Below are positions 1-16,778 of a stretch of DNA of 64,000 bases, piece after piece; position 1 is the first letter of the stretch, and each line of letters opens with the position of its first letter. The position numbers and the translations under genes were made by a program. The stretch is from positions 2,132,001 to 2,196,000 of the forward strand of contig NZ_CP051428.1 of NCBI RefSeq assembly GCF_012676905.1, written 5' to 3'. The stretch is from Paenibacillus albicereus. GTDB lineage: Bacteria > Bacillota > Bacilli > Paenibacillales > Paenibacillaceae. The notes beneath the pieces are model-generated. The model ran no database searches, had not been told where the DNA came from, and saw only the letters and a list, made by a program, of their open reading frames with translations.

Positions 1-43
1 GGGCATCAAGCTGATCGACCTCGCCGTCATGTGGATGGTATAG
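1..43 (+). CDS. kdpB: KdpB C-terminal tail (5' truncated by window edge)
   Basis: The first bases read, in the frame starting at base 2, as the last 13 residues GIKLIDLAVMWMV followed by TAG at 41-43. The GIKxID segment near the extreme C-terminus followed by a short hydrophobic tail is how KdpB, the P-type ATPase subunit of the KdpFABC potassium pump, ends in well-known homologues. The adjacent kdpC supports the identity. Nothing of the ATPase core is visible, so the call rests on this short tail and on gene order. Confidence 0.7.
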   Translation, partial: GIKLIDLAVMWMV

Positions 44-93
44 GCATGCAGGCGATCGACGGAACTTTTGAACTCCGAAAGGATGGAACGACC

Positions 94-669
94 ATGCAGC
101 TCGTCACGACCAGCCTGCGCGTCAGCCTCGTGCTGATGGCGCTGTGCGGACTGATCTACAACCTCGCCGTCACCGGCATCGCCCAGGGGCTGATGCCCCA
201 CAAGGCGGACGGCAGCCTGATCGAGGACTCCAGCGGCCGGATCGTCGGCTCGGCGCACATCGGCCAGACGTTCACCGAGCCGCGCTGGTTCCACGGGCGG
301 CTGTCGAGCATCGGCTATGCCGCGGACGGCTCCGGCACCCCGAACTACGCGCCGTCCAACCCGGACCTGCTGGAGCGCGCGCGCCAGTCGGCGATCGACT
401 GGCAGGCGGCCAATCCCGCCGTGCCGCTCGGGCAGGTGACGGCCGACCTCATCACCAACTCCGGGTCCGGCCTCGATCCGGACATCAGCCCTGAGGGCGC
501 GCGCGCGCAGATTCCGCGCGTCAGCGCGGCGACCGGCATCCCTGCAGCCGAGCTGGAGAAGCTCGTCGAGAGGCAGGTGGAGCCGCGCCAGCTCGGCGTG
601 TTCGGCGAGCCGACGGTCAACGTGCTGGAACTGAATCTGGCGCTGCAGGCTTTGGCGTCCAACTCTTAG
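94..669 (+). CDS. kdpC: KdpC, potassium-transporting ATPase subunit C
   Basis: KdpC is the small single-span subunit that stabilises the KdpFABC high-affinity K+ pump in the cytoplasmic membrane. The protein is 191 residues from ATG 94; an upstream in-frame ATG at 31 lies inside kdpB and has no ribosome-binding site, whereas GAAAGGATGG precedes 94. One N-terminal membrane segment (about residues 8-30) is followed by the family's periplasmic-type signature: IGQTFTEPRWFHGRLSS, SGSGLDPDISPEGA, a run of paired Arg/Leu-rich helices and the terminal VNVLELNLAL. Length matches the family (about 190). It follows kdpB by 50 bp and precedes a KdpD-like gene, so it is the end of a kdp operon. Confidence 0.95.
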   Translation: MQLVTTSLRVSLVLMALCGLIYNLAVTGIAQGLMPHKADGSLIEDSSGRIVGSAHIGQTFTEPRWFHGRLSSIGYAADGSGTPNYAPSNPDLLERARQSAIDWQAANPAVPLGQVTADLITNSGSGLDPDISPEGARAQIPRVSAATGIPAAELEKLVERQVEPRQLGVFGEPTVNVLELNLALQALASNS

Positions 670-675
670 AGCGGT

Positions 676-704
676 CCCCGCTTCTCGGACAACGAGAGGC
701 GGGG
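676..704 (+). other. intercistronic hairpin kdpC/kdpD-N
   Basis: A 12-bp stem (676-687 pairing with 693-704, one G-T pair) with a 5-base loop sits between kdpC and the next gene and ends 26 bases before its start. There is no run of T after it, so it is more likely a processing or stabilising hairpin than a terminator. Confidence 0.4.
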
Positions 705-729
705 CTTCGCCATGTCCAGGAGGTGGCTC

Positions 730-3084
730 ATGGAGCCGTTCAAACGAAAGACGCCGGAGGAGATCCTCGCCTCGATCGTCAAGCTGAGGCAAGGAAGGCT
801 GAACATCCTGGTCGGGGCGGTCAGCGGCTCGGGCAAGACGTACCACATGCTGCGCGAGGGAGAGGAGCTGATCCGCCAAGGCGTCGACGCGGTCGTCTCC
901 CCGCCGGTAGCCGCCGAGCGCTCATGCGCTCCCGGGGAAGGCCATCGGCTGGAGACGGTCCCGGGCATCGGCTGGAGCCGGGGAGGGGCGGACGCGTGCG
1001 ACCTGGACGTCGAGCTGCTGCTGAAGCGCAACCCGGAGGCCGTCCTCGTCGACGACCTCGCCCACCGCAACCGGCCGGAGGCGCCGCGCGCCACCCGGCT
1101 CGAGGATATCGAGCTGCTCCTCGCGAGCGGCATCAGCGTCGTCACGACCGTCAACATCTACGAGCTGGAGGGGGCGGCCGCGCTGGCGCGAAGCTGGATC
1201 GGCCTGCGCGTCGACCATCCCGTACCGGAGCGGGCGCTGGAGCTGGCCGACGAGATGAGGCTGATCGACGTGACGCCCGATACGCTGCTGGAGCGCGCGG
1301 CCGAGGGGGCGATTCAGTCGCCGCCGCCGCGCTGGCTGGAGCGGGGCACGCTCGACAAGCTGCGCGAGCTGGCGCTGAGGCTCATGGCGGAGGGCGTGAA
1401 CGGGACGCTGGAGAAGCACCGCGAGGAGCTCGGCCTGGCGGGGCCGTCGGGCATCGCCGAGCGCGTGCTCGTCGCCGTCCAATACCACTGGAACGGGTCG
1501 ATCCTCGTGCGGCGCGGCCAGCAGGTCGCCAAGCGTCTCGGCGGCGAGATGGATGTCGTCGCCTTCGTCCCGTCCGGACGGCCGCTGAGGGGCGAGGAGG
1601 AAGCGTTCCGCCGCTCCATCCGGCTGCTCGCCCGCAAGGTCGGCGCCTCGTTCGAGGAGCGCGCGTTCGTCTCCCGCAGGCGCTTGCCCCGCCAGCTGCT
1701 GAACTACGCGCTGCAGCGCAAGGCGACCCGCATCGTGCTCGGCCACTCGCGGCAGACGCCGCGGCAGGACTGGTGGCGCGGCTCGATCGCGGACCGGCTG
1801 CTGGACCTCACGCGCAACATCGACCTGCTGTTCGTCGCCGACCGCTCCGACCGTGCGGGCGAGCGCATCCTGCCCGCCCGCAGCCCGGAGCCCGAGCCGC
1901 GCAGCCGTTACCGGCGGCTGACCGACCAAGAGCTCAAGGCCGAGATCGGCCAGCTGCGGCGCGGCAGCTTCAAGCTGTACATCGGGGCGGCGCCAGGCGT
2001 CGGCAAGACGTACGCGATGCTGCGGGAGGGCGCCGAGCTGCGGGAGAAGGGGGTCGATGTCGTCATCGGCCTGCTCGAGACGCATGGCCGGGCGGACACG
2101 CAGGCGCAGGTCGGAGCATTGGAGATCGTGCCGCGCCGTCAAGTCCGGTACCGTGGAACGCTGCTGGAGGAGATGGACGTGGACGCCATCCTGGAGCGGC
2201 GGCCGGAGGTCGCGCTCGTCGACGAGCTGGCCCACACGAACATCCCGGGCAGCGAGCGGCGCAAGCGCTTCGAGGACGTGCGGAGGCTGCTGGACGCCGG
2301 CATCTCGGTCATCTCCACGATGAACGTGCAGCATCTCGAGAGCCTCGGCGACGCGGTAGAGCAGATCGCCGGCGTCGTCGTGAGGGAGACGGTGCCCGAC
2401 CGCATCCTGCGGCTCGCCGACGAGGTGCAGCTCGTCGACGTCGCGCCCAAGGCGCTGCAGGAGAGGATGCGGGCGGGCAAGATCTACGCGCGGGAAAAGG
2501 TCGAGGCGGCGCTCGGACAGTTTTTCAAGCTCGGCAATCTGATCGCGTTGCGCGAGCTCGCGCTGCGCGAGCTGGCCGACGACGTCGACGAGCGGCTGGA
2601 GTCGTGGGACCGCCGGGAATCGCTGCGCGGGCCATGGCGGCGGGAGGAGGTCATCTTCGTCGCCGTCACGGCCAGCCCGAGCGCGGAGCGGCTCATCCGC
2701 CGCGGCTTCCGGATCGCCTACCGGCTCAAGGCGGATTGGCATGTCGTCTTCGTGCATGGCCGCAGCCCGCTCGCGCCGGAGCTCGAAGGCCGGCTGGACG
2801 GACTGCGCCAGCTCGCGGAGCGGCTCGGAGGCAGCTTCCGGCTGCTGCGCCGGGAGGCTCGCCAGCCGGCGGCCGCGGCGCTGCTCGGGTGGGCGGCGGA
2901 GAAGAAAGCGACGCAGATCATCGTCGGCCAGCCGGCGAGAAGCGGCTTGCGGCCCTTTTTCGCCAATCGCTTCGTCCGCAGCGTGCTGCGGGAAGCGCGG
3001 CAGCTCGACGTGCTCGTCGTCGCCGACTACGAGGCGGATTCGGGGAAGCTGGCGAGGTCGTTCCGCGAAGAAGAGCCGTCCTGA
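730..3084 (+). CDS. kdpD: tandem KdpD sensor/Usp-domain protein without kinase domain
   Basis: 784 residues consisting of two successive copies of the cytoplasmic N-terminal half of KdpD (KdpD sensor domain plus Usp domain), each about 390 residues, with no membrane segments and no HisKA/HATPase domain. Copy 1 (about 5-385) has a drifted Walker A, GAVSGSGKT at 29-37, and Walker B VLVDDLAHRN near 105. Copy 2 (about 395-775) has the canonical GAAPGVGKT near 419 and ALVDELAHTN near 496. Usp-like ATP-binding segments (RIVLGHSR, QIIVGQPARSG) end each copy. AGGAGG at 718-723 selects ATG 730 rather than ATG 712. The matching membrane/kinase half is at 17430-18959. Presumably it senses K+ or ATP/c-di-AMP status and modulates that kinase; the interaction is inferred. 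Confidence 0.9.
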   Translation: MEPFKRKTPEEILASIVKLRQGRLNILVGAVSGSGKTYHMLREGEELIRQGVDAVVSPPVAAERSCAPGEGHRLETVPGIGWSRGGADACDLDVELLLKRNPEAVLVDDLAHRNRPEAPRATRLEDIELLLASGISVVTTVNIYELEGAAALARSWIGLRVDHPVPERALELADEMRLIDVTPDTLLERAAEGAIQSPPPRWLERGTLDKLRELALRLMAEGVNGTLEKHREELGLAGPSGIAERVLVAVQYHWNGSILVRRGQQVAKRLGGEMDVVAFVPSGRPLRGEEEAFRRSIRLLARKVGASFEERAFVSRRRLPRQLLNYALQRKATRIVLGHSRQTPRQDWWRGSIADRLLDLTRNIDLLFVADRSDRAGERILPARSPEPEPRSRYRRLTDQELKAEIGQLRRGSFKLYIGAAPGVGKTYAMLREGAELREKGVDVVIGLLETHGRADTQAQVGALEIVPRRQVRYRGTLLEEMDVDAILERRPEVALVDELAHTNIPGSERRKRFEDVRRLLDAGISVISTMNVQHLESLGDAVEQIAGVVVRETVPDRILRLADEVQLVDVAPKALQERMRAGKIYAREKVEAALGQFFKLGNLIALRELALRELADDVDERLESWDRRESLRGPWRREEVIFVAVTASPSAERLIRRGFRIAYRLKADWHVVFVHGRSPLAPELEGRLDGLRQLAERLGGSFRLLRREARQPAAAALLGWAAEKKATQIIVGQPARSGLRPFFANRFVRSVLREARQLDVLVVADYEADSGKLARSFREEEPS

Positions 3085-3166
3085 GCTATCGGCCGGGCAT
3101 CAGGCTGTGATACGATCGGAGGTGGACTTGCCGCGTGGAGCGGCAGAGAGATAGGAGTGGAGCCTC

Positions 3167-6100
3167 ATGAACAAGCCCGCATGGAGCGAGGCGGAGATCG
3201 AACGCAGCTGCGGCAAGCTGTCGAGCCGCAAGGGCCGGCAGCTCGCCGAGCGGGGGCTGGTCGCGATTCGGAGCGGAAGCGCGGGCTCCGGCAGCGTTCA
3301 GGCGGAGGTCATGGGCCGGCCACCGGCGCAGGTCGTGCTGCGCTGGCGCAAAGGGAGCCTGCCGGAAGCGTCCTGCAGCTTTTGCCTGGACATCGGTTCC
3401 TACGGGCAGAGCTGCAAGCATGTCGCGGCCGTGCTCTATGCGCTGCGGAGCGGCGAGAAGGCCGCACCGGCCGAGAAGACGCCTGCGGCGGACGACGGCG
3501 CTTCCCGCCTGGGGCGGTCGGAGACCGACCGGGCGCTGGACAGCTTGAAGCAGGCGTTCCAGCGGCAGCCTCGTCCCGGCAGCGGGCTGTCCCGCCCGGC
3601 GCTGTTCGACGCCCGCTTGCCGCTTCCGCTGCGCTTCGACTTCGAGCCGCGAGCGAGGAAAGGCGAGGCGCTGCTGTGCGTCGGCCTGTCCGTGCGCCTG
3701 TCGGAGAGCTGGAGGCCGATCTACCGTCTGCGCAGCTTCCTGTCCCGAATCATGGAAGGTCGGCGGGCGACGATTACGCCTGCGGAGGCGTACGATCCGG
3801 AGCGGCACCGGTTCGAGGCGTCTTCGGCGGCGCTGCTGCGCGCCTTGGCGCGGATCGCCTCGACGGAAACGCTGTTCCGGGCAAGCGGCTCCGGCGCGCC
3901 CGGCGAGCGGGAGGATCGGCTCGATCTGCCCCCCGGCGACTGGGAGGAGATCGTCCGGCTCGCGGAGGCCTGTCCGGAAGCCCGGCTGCATGGCGGCGAT
4001 CGTCCCGCGCCGTTCCGGCTCGACCGGAGCGAGTCGACGGGGCTGCGGTTCGAGCTGGAGACGGCCCCTCATGGCGGAGGCGTGCTGACGGCCAGCGGCC
4101 TCGACGCGCTGCTGGCCCTGCCTGCTTATGGCGCGGCGCTGGGCCATGGCCGGCTCTTCGCGCTCGGGCACGAGGGCTGTGCCCGGCTGGCCGCGCTGCA
4201 AGAGCTGTTCCGGCCGCTGCCGGACGGCCGCTTGGCGCTGACCCGGCCTCAGCTGGAGCAGCTGGCGAGGCATGTGCTGCCGGGACTTGGCCGGATGGCG
4301 GAGGTGAGCGTCAGTCCCCGGATGGCGCAGCGGATTGAGCGGCCGCCGCTGAAGGCCCGGCTGTACCTGGATCGGGTGAAGGACCGGCTCGTCGCGGATT
4401 TGGAATTCCGCTACGGGGACGTCGTGCTCCAGCCGCTGCAGGAGGGGGAGGAGCCTGCCCGGGGCCGCATCCTCGTGCGGGACCGGGAAAAGGAAGCGGA
4501 CATCCTGGAGCTATTGAAGGAAGGCCGCATGACAATGGCCGAGCAAGGCTGCTTCCTGGCGGGCGAGGAGGAGGAATTCGCTTTCCTGTACGAGATTCTG
4601 CCCCGGCTCGAACCGCTCGTTCAGGTGTATGCGACGACGGCGGTCAAGACGCGGCTGCATCCCGATCCGCCGCCGCAGATCCGGGCGCAGCCGGACGAAC
4701 GCACGGACTGGCTGGAGTTCCGCTTCGAGATGAACGGCATCCCGGAGTCGGAGATTCGCGCCGTGCTCCAGTCCCTGGAGGAAAAGCGTCCGTACCACCG
4801 CTTGCGCAGCGGCGCGCTGCTGCCGCTCCGGTCGGAGGCGTACCGACAGATGATCCGCTACATCAACGAGACCGGCTTCGCCTACGCCGAGCGGACCGCC
4901 TACGGCTACCGCGCTCCGGCAGCCGCAGGCATCTCGCTGCTCGAGGAGCTCTCCGGCAGCCCGCTCGTCGAGACGAGCGCCGAGGCGGGGCGGCTGCTGC
5001 AAGAGCTGCGTCAGCCCGATCGCAGCGGCGACCCGCTGCCGCAAGGACTGCAAGGCGAGCTGCGCGACTACCAGAAATCCGGCTATCGCTGGCTGAAGGC
5101 GCTGGCGCGCTACCGGTTCGGAGGCATCTTGGCCGACGAGATGGGTCTGGGCAAGACGGTGCAGGCGATCGCGTTCATGCTGTCGATCCGGGAGGAGATC
5201 CGGCGCACCGGCAGGCCGTCGCTCGTCGTCTGTCCTTCGTCGCTCGTCTACAACTGGGCGGCCGAGCTGGAGCGCTTCGCCCCGGAGCTCCGGCTGGCCG
5301 TGGCGGATGGGGCCAAGAAAGAGCGGCTTCGCAAGCTGGCGGGGGCGGGAGCGGGCGAGGCGGATGTGGTGATCGCCTCCTATCCGCTGCTGCGGCTGGA
5401 CGCCGCGAGCTATGAGGCGCAGCCGTTCACGGCGCTGCTGCTCGACGAGGCCCAGACGATCAAGAACGAGTCGACGCAGACGGCGCGCGCCGTCTCGGCG
5501 CTGACGGCAGAGTACCGCTTCGCTCTCACGGGCACGCCGGTCGAGAACCATGCCGCGGACCTGTGGTCGATCTTCCATGCCGTTTTCCCCCGGCTGCTCG
5601 GCTCCAAGCGGCAGTTCGAGGAGATGCCCCGGGAGGAGCTGGCGGCCCGGACGAGGCCGTTCCTGCTGCGGCGGCTCAAGCGCGACGTCATCCGCGAGCT
5701 GCCGGACAAGATCGAGACGCTGCACAGCGCCGAGCTGCTGCCGGAGCAGAAGAAGCTGTACGCCGCCTATCTGGTGCAGCTGCAGCAGGAGACGCTGCGG
5801 CATATCGACAAGGACGAGCTGGAGCAGAACCGCATCCGCATCCTGGCGGGCATTACGAGGCTGAGGCAGATCTGCGACCATCCGGCGCTGTTCGTCGAAG
5901 GCTACGAGGGCGGGTCCGCTAAGCTGGAGCAGCTGGCGTCGCTCGTCCGCGACGCGCTCGAAGCCGGCCGGCGGCCGCTGATCTTCTCGCAGTTCACGTC
6001 CATGCTCGCCCTGATCCGGCGCCGGCTGGAACAGGAGGGGATGGACGTCTTCCAGCTTGACGGCTCGACGCCGAGCCGGGAGCGCGTGGAGCTGTGCCGG

Positions 6101-6451
6101 CGCTTCAATGAAGGCGAGCGGGACGTCTTCCTCCTGTCGTTGAAGGCCGGCGGCACCGGACTGAACCTGACCGGCGCGGATACGGTCATCCTGTACGACC
6201 TGTGGTGGAATCCGGCGGTCGAGCAGCAGGCGATGGACCGCGCGCACCGCATCGGGCAGCAGCGGGTCGTGCAGGTCATCCGGCTCGCGGCGAGGGGCAC
6301 GATCGAGCAGAAGATGCATGAGCTGCAGAGCCGCAAGCTGAGGATGATGGAGGAGCTTGTCCGGCCTGCGGATGCCGAGGCCGATTCGCTGTCGGACCGG
6401 GAGCTGCTGGAGCTCATCAGCGTCGTGCCGCGTGCGGGAGGACGGGTGTGA
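3167..6451 (+). CDS. SWIM zinc-finger SNF2-family DNA helicase/ATPase
   Basis: 1094 residues. Near residues 65-95 a SWIM-type zinc motif is visible (Cys-x-Phe-Cys, then CKHVAAVLYAL). The middle holds a bacterial SNF2-associated region, and the C-terminal half is an SNF2 motor: Walker A DEMGLGKT near 655, DEAQ box near 758, and the helicase-C lobe from about 935 with GGTGLNLT near 995 and RAHRIGQ near 1025. Such proteins are ATP-driven DNA translocases of unknown precise role in Firmicutes, often compared with RapA. A GGAG-type site precedes ATG 3167. It is alone on its strand between kdpD-N and a terminator, so it may be co-transcribed with the kdp genes. Start and family are secure; cellular role is not. 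Confidence 0.93.
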   Translation: MNKPAWSEAEIERSCGKLSSRKGRQLAERGLVAIRSGSAGSGSVQAEVMGRPPAQVVLRWRKGSLPEASCSFCLDIGSYGQSCKHVAAVLYALRSGEKAAPAEKTPAADDGASRLGRSETDRALDSLKQAFQRQPRPGSGLSRPALFDARLPLPLRFDFEPRARKGEALLCVGLSVRLSESWRPIYRLRSFLSRIMEGRRATITPAEAYDPERHRFEASSAALLRALARIASTETLFRASGSGAPGEREDRLDLPPGDWEEIVRLAEACPEARLHGGDRPAPFRLDRSESTGLRFELETAPHGGGVLTASGLDALLALPAYGAALGHGRLFALGHEGCARLAALQELFRPLPDGRLALTRPQLEQLARHVLPGLGRMAEVSVSPRMAQRIERPPLKARLYLDRVKDRLVADLEFRYGDVVLQPLQEGEEPARGRILVRDREKEADILELLKEGRMTMAEQGCFLAGEEEEFAFLYEILPRLEPLVQVYATTAVKTRLHPDPPPQIRAQPDERTDWLEFRFEMNGIPESEIRAVLQSLEEKRPYHRLRSGALLPLRSEAYRQMIRYINETGFAYAERTAYGYRAPAAAGISLLEELSGSPLVETSAEAGRLLQELRQPDRSGDPLPQGLQGELRDYQKSGYRWLKALARYRFGGILADEMGLGKTVQAIAFMLSIREEIRRTGRPSLVVCPSSLVYNWAAELERFAPELRLAVADGAKKERLRKLAGAGAGEADVVIASYPLLRLDAASYEAQPFTALLLDEAQTIKNESTQTARAVSALTAEYRFALTGTPVENHAADLWSIFHAVFPRLLGSKRQFEEMPREELAARTRPFLLRRLKRDVIRELPDKIETLHSAELLPEQKKLYAAYLVQLQQETLRHIDKDELEQNRIRILAGITRLRQICDHPALFVEGYEGGSAKLEQLASLVRDALEAGRRPLIFSQFTSMLALIRRRLEQEGMDVFQLDGSTPSRERVELCRRFNEGERDVFLLSLKAGGTGLNLTGADTVILYDLWWNPAVEQQAMDRAHRIGQQRVVQVIRLAARGTIEQKMHELQSRKLRMMEELVRPADAEADSLSDRELLELISVVPRAGGRV

Positions 6452-6535
6452 ACGTTTGGCCGTTCCTAAGGCGTCGAGCTTGCCGCTGGAGCGGCCTGGC
6501 TCGGTTACGGGCCGCGGCATGTCCGCGGCGGCAGG

Positions 6536-6584
6536 AAAAGCAGGGACGAAGCGGGCGCTGCGCCGGCTTCGTCCCTGCTTTTTT
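6536..6584. terminator. bidirectional intrinsic terminator
   Basis: A stem of about 17 bp (AAAAGCAGGGACGAAGC pairing with GCTTCGTCCCTGCTTTT) around a 12-base loop, followed by T6 on the plus strand and preceded by A4, so it can serve both the helicase gene and the convergent collagen-like gene. Confidence 0.85.
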
Positions 6585-6588
6585 GGGG

Positions 6589-14987
<8,399 letters not shown>

Positions 14988-15130
14988 GGTTAGAGGTTTC
15001 TCATTTATTTCTAACAAAGGGCGGCCGAGCCAAGCTGTCCTTGGTTTTCGTCTCTTCGTGGAAAAAATTAGGCCGATTCAATTCTGGTATGCTCTGGGTA
15101 CAACTTTCACCCAAGGAGGAAGCATCCAGA

Positions 15131-15874
15131 ATGAACAACAGTTGGGTAAGCCGAAACAAAATCAAGGTCGTGCTGAGCGCGGCAATCGCATTTGGAGCCG
15201 TCGGGGGAGCTTGGATTCCCGCTTCGCAAACCGCATCGGCAGCGGTGTCGTATTCTACGCAGATTACATACGGCGTCAACATGAGGGCGCAAGCCAGCGC
15301 GGACTCGGACAAGATCCGCATGCTGAAAAAGGGCGAGAAGGTGCACGTCGTCGGCCAGGCGAACGCCTACTGGCTGCATGTGCTGACCCCGAGAGGCGAG
15401 AGCGGCTACATCTCCTCCTCCGACCGCTATTCGACCTACTCCGCTCCAGGCGGAGCTACGGGCGGAACGGCGTCGCCGGGCGTCTCCTCCAAGCGCGACC
15501 AGGTCGTCTCGATCGCTCAGAGCTATAAGGGACGAGTCAGCTATAGCTACGGCACCCGCAACGAAGCCCGCCTCCTTTTCGACTGCTCGTCGTTCACGCA
15601 GTTCGTCTACGGCAAGGCCGGCGTCAGCCTGAAGTGGGGCACGAGCGTGCAGAAAAGCCAAGGCAAGGCCGTCAGCCGCGCCAACCTGCAGAAGGGCGAT
15701 CTGATCTTCTTCGATACGATCGGCTCCAACAACGGCGCGATCAACCATGTCGGCATCTACATGGGGAACGGGCAGTTCATCCACAACACGCCTTCGGCGA
15801 AAGGGGTCGCGATCAACAGCCTGACGAGCGGCTGGTGGAAAGACCGCTACGTCTCCTCGCGCAGCGTGATCTAG
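15131..15874 (+). CDS. secreted SH3b-NlpC/P60 endopeptidase
   Basis: 247 residues. A signal peptide covers residues 1-38 (basic start, hydrophobic core, SQTASAA cleavage region). A bacterial SH3 domain (about 42-100, GVNMRAQASADSDKI... GYISSS) is followed by a Gly/Ser linker and an NlpC/P60 domain with catalytic Cys152 (FDCSSF) and His206 (NHVGIYMG), with His218 as possible third residue. These enzymes cut gamma-D-Glu-diaminopimelate links in peptidoglycan. AAGGAGGA at 15113-15120 sets ATG 15131. It is monocistronic, with a strong terminator immediately downstream. A possible extended -10 (TGGTATGCT) lies at 15085-15093. Confidence 0.92.
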   Translation: MNNSWVSRNKIKVVLSAAIAFGAVGGAWIPASQTASAAVSYSTQITYGVNMRAQASADSDKIRMLKKGEKVHVVGQANAYWLHVLTPRGESGYISSSDRYSTYSAPGGATGGTASPGVSSKRDQVVSIAQSYKGRVSYSYGTRNEARLLFDCSSFTQFVYGKAGVSLKWGTSVQKSQGKAVSRANLQKGDLIFFDTIGSNNGAINHVGIYMGNGQFIHNTPSAKGVAINSLTSGWWKDRYVSSRSVI

Positions 15875-15896
15875 GATCCGAACGAATCGGCGCATG

Positions 15897-15954
15897 CAAA
15901 AAGCAGCTCCTCGAACAGCCGGACGGCGGCAGTTCGGGGGAGCTGCTTTTTTTT
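15897..15954. terminator. bidirectional intrinsic terminator
   Basis: AAAAAGCAGCTCC pairs with GGAGCTGCTTTTTT, with an inner weaker stem, followed by T8. It separates the NlpC/P60 gene from the convergent ribonuclease gene. Confidence 0.85.
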
Positions 15955-15975
15955 CGCTGCTTGGTTGTTCCGAGG

Positions 15976-16431
15976 CTACGAGTCCGTCCATTTCCGGAAC
16001 GACTTGTAGTGATCCTCCGTCACATAATAGAGCCCGTCGCTCGAGTAGACGACCCGCTTCGCATTGCGGCAGCCCGACGCATAGTCGGCATCCGCTTCCC
16101 TCCATACCCGGCCGGACTTGGCCGGCAGCAGGCCTTCGCGGTTCTGGAAGCGATCGCCGCCGATGCTCGCTCCGGGCAGCACGTCGGCGAGATTGCAGGA
16201 CTTCGCGTCCCACCCTCGCTTGCGGGCTTCCGCCTTGGTCAGGAAATGCTCCGGCAGCTCGCCGTGCTCCTGCAGATGGCCGATGATGGCCGCGAAGCTG
16301 TTGGCCGAGCCGCCGGTGTCCGACCCGGCGCGGGAGCCGGAGCCGTCCTCTGTCTGGAGGGCGCAGCCCGCGGCGAACAGGAGCGTCAGCAGCAGCAGCA
16401 GGCAGGCGGAGCGGAACCAGCCGCGCCTCAT
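15976..16431 (-). CDS. barnase-family ribonuclease with lipoprotein-like N-terminus
   Basis: 151 residues, a homologue of Bacillus barnase (guanyl-preferring extracellular RNase). Catalytic positions corresponding to barnase Lys27 (FLTKAEA), Glu73 (WREADA), Arg83 and Arg87 (CRNAKR) and His102 (DHYKSF) are all present, so it should be active. The N-terminus MRRGWFRSACLLLL...LLFAAGC has a signal sequence ending in a weak lipobox, so it may be membrane-anchored rather than freely secreted. Its ATG overlaps the barstar stop (ATGA), giving translational coupling to the inhibitor. Two Cys occur at sites that are Gly40 and Phe82 in barnase. It is one of two barnase copies flanking a single barstar. 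Confidence 0.93.
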   Translation of the reverse strand: MRRGWFRSACLLLLLTLLFAAGCALQTEDGSGSRAGSDTGGSANSFAAIIGHLQEHGELPEHFLTKAEARKRGWDAKSCNLADVLPGASIGGDRFQNREGLLPAKSGRVWREADADYASGCRNAKRVVYSSDGLYYVTEDHYKSFRKWTDS

Positions 16432-16703
16432 TCTACGACCACCGTGAAGCCGTCCAGCTCCGTCTCGGCATCGCGCAGCAGCTGCAGGAGCGACTGCGCG
16501 CCATCCGGTCCAAGGCGGGCCTGGCTCTCCTCGAAGCCTCGCCACCGCAAGCGGAGCGGAGGCGCCGCATAGTCGCCGAGGCAGTCCCACAGGGCATCCA
16601 GGTTTCGTCCATAATAGTCGGGAAAGCCGAGCTGCTCGGCGAACCAATCGTGAATGTCGTCCCAATCGTGCAGCTTGCTTCCGTCCAGCAGCAGCTCTCT
16701 CAT
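16428..16703 (-). CDS. barstar-family ribonuclease inhibitor
   Basis: 91 residues; cytoplasmic inhibitor protecting the producer from barnase-type RNases before export. The inhibitory helix is plainly conserved: LPEYYG-like FPDYYG, then NLDALWDCLGD, which carries the counterparts of barstar Tyr29, Asp35, Trp38 and Asp39; Glu76 is Asp here (LLRDAE). ATG 16703 (second Met) is 9 bases after AAGGGGG, whereas ATG 16709 is only 3 bases away, so 16703 is preferred. It sits between two barnase homologues on the same strand and overlaps the downstream one by ATGA. Confidence 0.94.
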   Translation of the reverse strand: MRELLLDGSKLHDWDDIHDWFAEQLGFPDYYGRNLDALWDCLGDYAAPPLRLRWRGFEESQARLGPDGAQSLLQLLRDAETELDGFTVVVE

Positions 16704-16714
16704 CCACATAGACC

Positions 16715-16755
16715 CCCTTGCAATCGCAAGGGACTTGCCGCTTCCGGCAAGCCCC
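16715..16755 (-). promoter_or_regulatory. two mutually exclusive hairpins over the barstar ribosome-binding site
   Basis: On the minus strand, CCCTTGC (16726-16732) pairs with GCAAGGG (16715-16721), which contains the barstar Shine-Dalgarno sequence. A second stem just upstream (16745-16755 with 16730-16740) shares bases 16730-16732 with the first, so only one can form at a time. The second stem lacks a T-run. This looks like a control of barstar translation relative to the upstream barnase. Confidence 0.4.
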
Positions 16756-16778
16756 TCTCTTTGTTTCAGTCTACCACT

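Noticed and set aside
712-729. ATG 712 as start of the tandem KdpD sensor gene
   Set aside because: It lies upstream of the AGGAGG that is correctly spaced for ATG 730.
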